A stretch of 64,000 bases of DNA from Aquarana catesbeiana (Eukaryota > Chordata > Amphibia > Anura > Ranidae): positions 101,019,853-101,083,852 of the forward strand of contig NC_133327.1 of NCBI RefSeq assembly GCF_042186555.1, given 5' to 3'. The first letter of the stretch is position 1. Every line of letters begins with the position of its first letter. This document shows, one piece after another, positions 58,568 through 64,000 of the stretch. The position numbers and the translations under genes were made by a program. The notes below the pieces were generated by a model, which did no database searches, was not told the origin of the DNA, and worked only from the letters and a program-made list of their open reading frames with translations.

Positions 58568-58986
58568 TGCCGCGTACACACGGTCGGACTTTTCGTCTAC
58601 AAAAGTCCGACAGACTAAAGCCGGCTGACAATCCGATCGTGTGTGGGCTTCCCCGGACTTTCAGGGGACTTTTCCAGCCGCAAATCTGACAGACTTTAGA
58701 TTTGAAACATGCTTCAAAACTTTACGTCGTAACTACGCCGGACCCAGAAATCCGCTCGTCTGTATGCTAGTCCGACGGACAAAAACCCACGCTAGGGCAG
58801 CTATTGGCTACCAACTTCCTTATTTTAGACAGATTCGTACGTCATCACGTAAGAATGTGTCGGACTTTTGTGTGATCGTATGTAGGGAAGTCCGTTCGTT
58901 AGAAGGTCTGCCGCAAGTCCGCCAAAAGTCCGTCGAAAGTCTGTCGGACTTTTTTAGCCAAAAAGTCCGACCGTGTGTACGCGGCA
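58568..58986. mobile_element. Harbinger-like hairpin MITE with exact TAA duplication
   Basis: The ends TGCCGCGTACACACGGTCGG and CCGACCGTGTGTACGCGGCA are perfect inverses. TAA flanks both sides (58565-58567, 58987-58989). The 419-bp interior has many AAGTCCG/CGGACTT pairs. It is in the same family as 28110-28313 and 54164-54582. Confidence 0.9.
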
Positions 58987-58989
58987 TAA

Positions 58990-59167
58990 GGCTGGATAAA
59001 CACTATACAACTTTTGTTGGTAGATTTACGGTACTTTCAACTATGTAGTGTAAGGGCCTGCCTGATTGCAACCAAATGAAAAGTGTGTGGATTTGACCTC
59101 ATATTATATGGTTTTGGTAAATCTAAAGGAAAAAAATGTAAGAAAAATGTATAGTGCGTATCCAGCT
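58990..59167. mobile_element. Second TAA-flanked MITE, older, inside the LINE
   Basis: The left GGCTGGATAAACACTATACA and the inverse of the right end, AGCTGGATACGCACTATACA, form terminal repeats. TAA stands at 58987-58989 and 59168-59170. The neighbouring 419-bp MITE landed on its left TAA. It is non-coding. Confidence 0.78.
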
Positions 59168-59300
59168 TAAGTGAATTCAAACATGCTTGGGACAAACATA
59201 GATCTATACTCAGAAAAAAAAAAAAAAAATGGGGCAGACTCAATGAACCACTTGGTCTTTTTTCTGCCGTCATTCTTGTATGTCTGTGTTTCTATGACAC
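59168..59300 (+). pseudogene. CR1/L2-type LINE ORF2 C-terminus, second half and tail
   Basis: Translation resumes with EFKHAWDKHRSILR, matching the F-K-x-x-x-D motif that normally follows WNRLP..VV in these LINEs, then degenerates through an A run (59214-59230). TTCTTGTATGTCTGTGTTTC may be the 3' untranslated tail. Confidence 0.62.
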
Positions 59301-60109
59301 ATCTGAAGGCCTGAAAGACATTTATAATGGTTGGTTATATCAATTGTATCATTTGTATTCAGCCCCTCTCTTTAGACTGAGAAATCATTTATTAATAGTA
59401 GGATGAAAAAATCTCTCAGAAAAAAATAGTACAAGTGTATGAAAAGATAACATTGTCAACATTCTGCTTTCTTCTCGGGTAAAAGGACAAACAGAATTGA
59501 GAAGCCCATTAACCTTCCATTATGTGACACCTCTGTCTCCTTGGAAACTCTGAGATGATTTTTAGATAACTAGTTGCCCATAGAAACCAATTAGATCCCA
59601 GCTATGTACTGTCTAGTACTGGTTACTATATAAACACAAACATTTGATTGACCGTTGAAAACATTGGAGACAGTCTTGCCGAAATCTAATTGATTCTCCC
59701 TGCTAATCTACTATCATATGTCATTACTGTCAAAGTTCGCTTGTTCTAATGTAGTGTTCATATCAATTTCAAGCTGCTAATGGCACCAGGCAGCAGAAAG
59801 CTTTAGCTTGGTCAGTATGTAACTTCTGTGTAAATGTAACACAATTAAAGCCCAAACTACTACAGTCTATTCACAGTTACATGTTAGGAACAACATTCTG
59901 ATCTCATGCACACTGCCGCAAAAAACACAGCATCTTTATCAGTAATTTTTTAGAGGGGTCTGTATGCAGATGTATTGTTTTCTATGCATGCACCTAAGAA
60001 CACAGCTGCATAAAAATGAGTAAACCTGTGCTGCATTCAGATTTATAACAAAAAAAAAATTAGCAAAATCTGCATTTGGGGTCCTATATAAATAACCTTG
60101 TACACTTGC
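59301..60109. other. RNF144A intron, unassigned AT-rich part
   Basis: No exon, RNA gene or defined repeat was recognised. Confidence 0.35.
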
Positions 60110-60117
60110 TAACGATT

Positions 60118-60470
60118 AAGGGCCCTTTTACATGGGTGATCTGATCAGATCCACCTGTCAGTTTTTCAGGCAGCCCTGATCGGAAGGTCCATTCATCCCT
60201 ATGGACCGTAGCCATTTACACCCTCCTACCTCTGGGTCTGCTAAAAAAAAAAAACAGAGAAGGACTGTTCTCCTCTTTCGTTGGGCAGGCTGGATCAGAG
60301 GAAGCTGGGTGTGAAGGGACAGAAGAGTTCATTTACACCTGGTCACCCATAGAGCCTGTGTCTGCTCTGCATAAATTGAGCAGACACAAACCTGTCATCC
60401 GCCCCACGAACAGATCATCCGCCCCACGAACGATCAGCCCCTGCTGATCTATATGGAAGGGCCCTGAATG
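60118..60470. mobile_element. Inverted-repeat element with AAGGGCCC ends
   Basis: The left AAGGGCCCTTTTACATGGGT and right TATATGGAAGGGCCCT are inverted, with partly paired GATCAG/CTGATC blocks inside. A direct duplication of ATCCGCCCCACGAAC occurs at 60397-60432. It is non-coding. Confidence 0.6.
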
Positions 60471-60509
60471 CATACCTCATAAACTTATTTTATTGGGGTA
60501 AAAGAGTCG

Positions 60510-60780
60510 CCTGTGTTCTAGCAACAATAGGACTCTAGACAATTTCCATTAGTAGCCTCCTGTGCCTTAGCAATGGAGGATCTACTAGGCAGATTCCTTG
60601 AAAAGCCATTTGCCTTCTAGCAAAGGTAGGACACTAGGTGGCAGAAGCTACCTGTGTCCTTGCGACTGAGAATGCTAGACAGGCTCCTTGACAAGCCACC
60701 TGCGTCCTAGCAACAGTAGGATGCTAGGTGGCAGATGTGACCTGTGTCCTAACAACAATACTTGGCAGCTTCTACCAGCA
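60510..60780. repeat. Imperfect tandem repeat of about 90-110 bp, about 2.5 units
   Basis: Each unit carries CTTGAcAAGCCaccTG, CTAGCAA, GTAGGAtgCTAGGTGGCAGA and CTGTGTCCT. Three aligned occurrences begin at about 60510, 60597 and 60688. Confidence 0.65.
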
Positions 60781-61261
60781 AGATCCTACGTACTACTAGT
60801 TGCTGTATTTTTATATGGTTGTATGCTTGAGGCCTAATGGACAACTACACTCAGGAGTGGTGGACAGATTCATTAAAGGACAACTTCATTAAAGGTAAAG
60901 TTGTCCTTTAAGGTAATATTGAGATATTAAGTATTATGTTAATGAGAAACTCATGATGCACTACAATGCCATCACTTTGAATGCTACCCCAATGTACATC
61001 CTAAAAGCATGGATCCACAAATCTGGATTTTGGTGCACCACAATACAAAGATGTGAACCAAAAGGCCAAAGGCTGACACAAATTAATATAACATTTTATC
61101 CACTCCAATGAGCTCTACTGACTTCTACAAGAAGAATAATTACCTTGGATAGATAGATAGATACCTTATTTATCGGTGTATAACACGCACTTTTTTCCCC
61201 TTAAAAACAGGGGAAAATCATGGGTGCTTGATCGGAGGAGCGAGCGCCGCCGAGATACATA

Positions 61262-61401
61262 CATAGCCGAGTGTACTTGGCTAGACTCGGCTAGCTCCGC
61301 TCACAGTCACGCCCAGTCCCGCCCTATGATGGACATAACACAGGGACTGGGCGTGACTGTGAGCGGAGCTAGCCGAGTCTAGCCAAGTACACTCGGCTAT
61401 G
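61262..61401. repeat. Perfect 59-bp inverted repeat with 22-bp loop
   Basis: The arms 61262-61320 and 61343-61401 are exact inverse copies by base-by-base reading. The spacer is GCCCTATGATGGACATAACA plus CA. An imperfect extension (GCCGCCGAGA and TCTCGGCGG) lies just outside. In RNA this would be a long stable hairpin. Confidence 0.95.
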
Positions 61402-61592
61402 TTCTCGGCGGTGCTCTGACAAGAAGTGTCCCCCCATCGGATAGTGTCCACCCTGTACTGCGCAGGCGCAGTGCTTGCGCAGTACGGAAGACAAAGGAGA
61501 CGTCGAAAGCCTCTGAAGACACGGCGCCTGCGCAATACAATATTACACGGCACCATATTTAAACTGCAATGTCACTGGGCAAAGCCGCAAAT

Positions 61593-61835
61593 TACACTGA
61601 CAAGGCTGGAGATGGACACTGACAAGGCTGGAGATGGACACTGACAAGGCTGGAGATGGACACTGACAAGGCTGGAGATGACACTGACAAGGCTGGAGAT
61701 AGGCTGGAGATGACACTGACAAGGCTGCAGATGACACTGACAAGGCTGGAGATAGGCTGGAGATGACACTGACAAGGCTGGAGATAGGCTGGAGATGACA
61801 CTGACAAGGCTGCAGATGACACTGACAAGGCTGCA
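61593..61835. repeat. 21/22-bp tandem repeat with 32-bp variants
   Basis: The base unit is TGACAAGGCTGGAGATGGACAC or the 21-bp form lacking one G. Some units have an extra AGGCTGGAGAT, giving 32 bp. Open frames on the minus strand come from the periodicity. Confidence 0.93.
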
Positions 61836-62054
61836 TTGATGGGCATTTAAATGTAAGTTTTTTTTTCCTTAAAGTTTTTTTTTCTTAAAATTCCCTCCTA
61901 AACTTGGGGTGCGTGTTATACACCGGCGTGTGTAATAAGCAGATAGATAGATAGATCTGTCATATTCTAAATATTATTGTTGTTGCATGACAGACTAAAG
62001 TGATTTTATATAAAAACGCTTTATTAGCATTTTTTTTTTTTTTAAAAGGAGTAC

Positions 62055-62262
62055 CTTGATTCTCCAGGAAGAAAAGTGATTGGCAAGTTTTCTTGACAAA
62101 CTTGTCCTGGATGCCAGTTGGCTTTACATGATGAGCAGAATTCAATGTCGCAGGAAGTGCACTGTACCAGCTGTGGATTCTGGGGCCCTTTTTCTTGTAG
62201 TTTGCACACTGCCTGGCAGGAAGATGATGGACACCAAGTCCTACACGGGTCCAAAAGAACTT
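62055..62262 (-). CDS. RNF144A: RNF144A exon: IBR zinc-binding domain
   Basis: The acceptor is TTTTCTAG (62264-62263) and the donor is GT at 62054-62053. The 208-bp exon starts with two bases completing a Glu codon and ends with two bases of a Ser codon. It encodes VLLDPCRTWCPSSSCQAVC, then VQCTSCDIEFCSSCKANWHP and ITFLPGES, the in-between-RING fold with its Cys/His zinc ligands. The IBR positions RING1 and RING2 during the RBR relay. All ligands seen are intact. The next exon upstream, for the end of RING1 and the FER segment, is not found before 64000. Confidence 0.98.
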
Positions 62263-62342
62263 CTAGAAAATTATAAACAAGATTTTTTTTTTATAAAGAA
62301 GCTGTCAAAATAAAGATATAATACAAATTACACTGCACTTAA

Positions 62343-62669
62343 AGCAGAAGTAAAGTAAGTTAAAACGTACCTTTCTCCAATGGCCCTGTCCCTCACCGGC
62401 ATCTTCTTCTGTGTGCCAGTTTTCAGCCATCTTCATTGGCCAGCAGGGGATGGCATCACTCCTGCACATGTGAAGGAGGCCATCATCCTTGCACACAGAG
62501 ACCGGGCCAGCTCTGCAAGCTGGGCTGCGCATGTGCAGCTCAGTTTACATTGCTGGAGAAGACCGTGAGCAGGCATGTAGAGGCACTTTATTGGAGAAGA
62601 GACTTTGCATGCCTCTTCTGCAATAAAAGCCTGCCTGCTCGCTGTTTGTTACAGAACTTCAGTTATGCT
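62343..62669. mobile_element. TTAA-bounded MITE upstream of the IBR exon
   Basis: TTAA stands at 62339-62342 and 62670-62673. The left TTAAAGCAGAAGTAAAGTAA and the inverse of the right, TTAAAGCATAACTGAAGTTC, are similar. The interior resembles the 2201-2694 family (TTAAAACGTACCT junction followed by GC-rich sequence). It lies 77 bp from the exon's acceptor. Confidence 0.7.
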
Positions 62670-62924
62670 TTAAGAGGACCAGCCTCACCCAGGTTCCACC
62701 CCAAGGTTGGTATGATTGGAAAGACAAGTAGTAGCAGCCCACATAGAGTGCTGCTCCTGCCTCCTAGCCTGAGCACTGCTGTACAGCAGATTACAGAAAG
62801 CTGTGATGAAGTGAGATCAAGGACTGAGTAAAGAGCAGGGGGATCTGTCTTAACCAAACTCAGGTAAACAGTCTATGTGCAATAATAAAGAAACACTGCA
62901 CCCTCAGAATCCCATAAGACTTAA

Positions 62925-63312
62925 AGTAGAACTAAAGGCAAAACTTTTTTTTTCATTTTGGATAGAGTAAGGGAGGGTTATAACCCCTGTCAGATTTTTT
63001 CTCTGCCATCTATGTGCCATTTCGGAGATTTAACTTCACTTCCTGTCCCATACCCAAACCATGCAAATGAAGGGAATCCCTTGGGGACCCCCAGGTCACC
63101 AGAACTAATGTCCCAATTGGAATATTTCCCCTCTATTACTTTTCTGGGGACAACCCAAAATGTGGGCTTTTCTTTCACTGATGGTAAACAGGACAACTAG
63201 AGAGGGTGAATCTCCTTAATGGGGGCACAGACAGCAATAAAAACTGACAGGGGTTCTAATCCCTCTCCACTCTTTCCAAAACCAATTCAAAGATTTTGCC
63301 TTTAGTTATAGT
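62925..63312. mobile_element. MITE with AGTAGAACTAAAGGCAAAAC ends, copy 2, TTAA-flanked
   Basis: TTAA occurs at 62921-62924 and 63313-63316. The left AGTAGAACTAAAGGCAAAAC pairs with the right TTTTGCCTTTAGTTATAGTT. It corresponds throughout to 50519-50920. It lies in the RNF144A intron. Confidence 0.88.
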
Positions 63313-63537
63313 TTAAGGTGGTTGTAAACCCTTACATATATCCAGTGAAGTGGCTAGCCTCAGGTGATAAACAGAGATGAAACAAACCCTCCTAGGCAAC
63401 CTGTTTATCTGCAGTCCTCTCTTCTCTTATCAATTCAAAGTACAGAATTTACACAGCATTTTTGAGCTTCAGTAGGCAGGGGGCAAACATCTGATGTCAC
63501 ATACTGCACAGCAGAAAACAGAAAGCTGGGCGTACTA
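63313..63537. other. RNF144A intron, unassigned part
   Basis: A TTAAGGTGGTTGTAAACCC start at 63313 resembles another TTAA-type family end, but the other end was not found. Confidence 0.35.
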
Positions 63538-63914
63538 CATACCTCCCAACATTTTGAGATGGGAATGAGGGACACCTACTAGCAAATGTATGTAGGCATA
63601 GGACACGCCCCCTGCCACACCCCCTTAAAGGAGAATTAACCAAAAAAAAAAAAGGTTAATTAAATTCACAAGGGACTTTTTTTTACCAATACTATTCCTT
63701 TATATTGGCTTTTAAAATGTACAAATGCAGCAATTTATAATTTGGATGAATCGTTTAGCACTGGGAAACACTTTTTGAAAGATAAAAAGTGTATTTTATA
63801 TCCAACTATATAGATCAGACCAAAATGATGGACAAATGAGGAGAAAAGAGGGACAGAGGGACATTGGTCCAAATCAGGGACAGTTCCTCGAAATCAGGGA
63901 CAGTTGGGAGCTAT
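63538..63914. mobile_element. Inverted-repeat element with CATACCTCCCAAC ends
   Basis: The left CATACCTCCCAACATTTTGA and the inverse of the right, CATAGCTCCCAACTGTCCCT, share the first 13 bases with one mismatch. AATCAGGGACAGTT is duplicated at the right end. It is non-coding; class uncertain, possibly hAT-like. Confidence 0.65.
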
Positions 63915-64000
63915 GCGTATTATGAAATCTGAGTGGAGCAAAATGAACACACACCCCTCTACACTGTCTCATATGAAAACATGCACAACTGAGCCCATCA

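Larger units (their letters stand above)
61164..61938. mobile_element. Pogo-like nonautonomous element inserted in a GATA microsatellite
   Basis: The left CCTTATTTATCGGTGTATAA and the right end, whose inverse reads CTTATTACACACGCCGGTGT, form terminal repeats sharing CGGTGTATAACACGCAC. These resemble the ends of the pogo-like element at 15486-17794. GATA units flank both sides (61149-61161 and 61942-61955). The body contains a perfect 59-bp inverted repeat and a tandem array. It lies in the RNF144A intron. Confidence 0.8.

Noticed and set aside
62263..64000. A further RNF144A exon (RING1 or FER segment) in the right margin.
   Set aside because: No minus-strand frame there shows the RING1 cysteine pattern or a donor fitting the Glu-codon split; the area is filled by MITEs.

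Overview
This window looks like a piece of an anuran genome, most likely a true frog (Ranidae). That assignment is inference, from the protein-coding exons and from repeat types I associate with ranid genomes, namely ACACACGGTCGGA-type hairpin elements and high-copy TTAACCACTT-type elements. No prokaryotic or organellar features are visible. The sequence is AT-rich and gene-poor, and most of it consists of transposable elements, many nested in one another, plus several tandem arrays.

Only one host gene can be supported. The last four coding exons of RNF144A, a membrane-anchored RBR-type E3 ubiquitin ligase, lie on the minus strand at 62262-62055, 58099-57952, 57851-57762 and 51899-51768. They splice in frame with GT/AG boundaries. 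Together they encode the IBR zinc-binding module, the catalytic RING2, the linker and the C-terminal membrane helix. The exons for the N-terminal RING1 must lie beyond the right edge, so everything from about 51.8 kb to 64 kb is inside this transcription unit. The region left of 51.2 kb is downstream intergenic sequence with no recognisable host gene.

Layout: 0-6.2 kb, inverted-repeat elements, a tRNA-headed SINE and a nested TTAA-flanked element. 6.2-7.9 kb, a structurally complete Tc1-like transposon with a nonsense-mutated transposase. 7.9-15.5 kb, sparse repeats and a long ATCT microsatellite. 15.5-17.8 kb, a pogo/Tigger-like element interrupted by a younger 583-bp insertion with an 11-bp target duplication. 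17.9-20.2 kb, a GC-rich minisatellite, a 33-bp tandem array and a long inverted-repeat element. 22.9-26.6 kb, a 3.7-kb TTAA/TIR-bounded block holding a 2-kb array of a 20-bp satellite and a purine tract. 28-33 kb, a Harbinger-like hairpin element, a TA-flanked element and three consecutive TTAA-bounded elements. 34.1-42.4 kb, a Tc1-like remnant and two L1-type LINE copies separated by a TTAA-bounded insertion. 42.9-50 kb, hAT-like elements with 8-bp target duplications and a 670-bp palindrome. 51-64 kb, RNF144A exons with introns full of MITEs, including a perfect 59-bp inverted repeat.

The genes do not form an operon-like system. The story is one conserved ubiquitin ligase gene embedded in layered mobile DNA. 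All coding remnants other than RNF144A are decayed transposases or reverse transcriptases. The most unusual structures are the 20-bp satellite block, the run of abutting TTAA-bounded elements, and the large palindromes.
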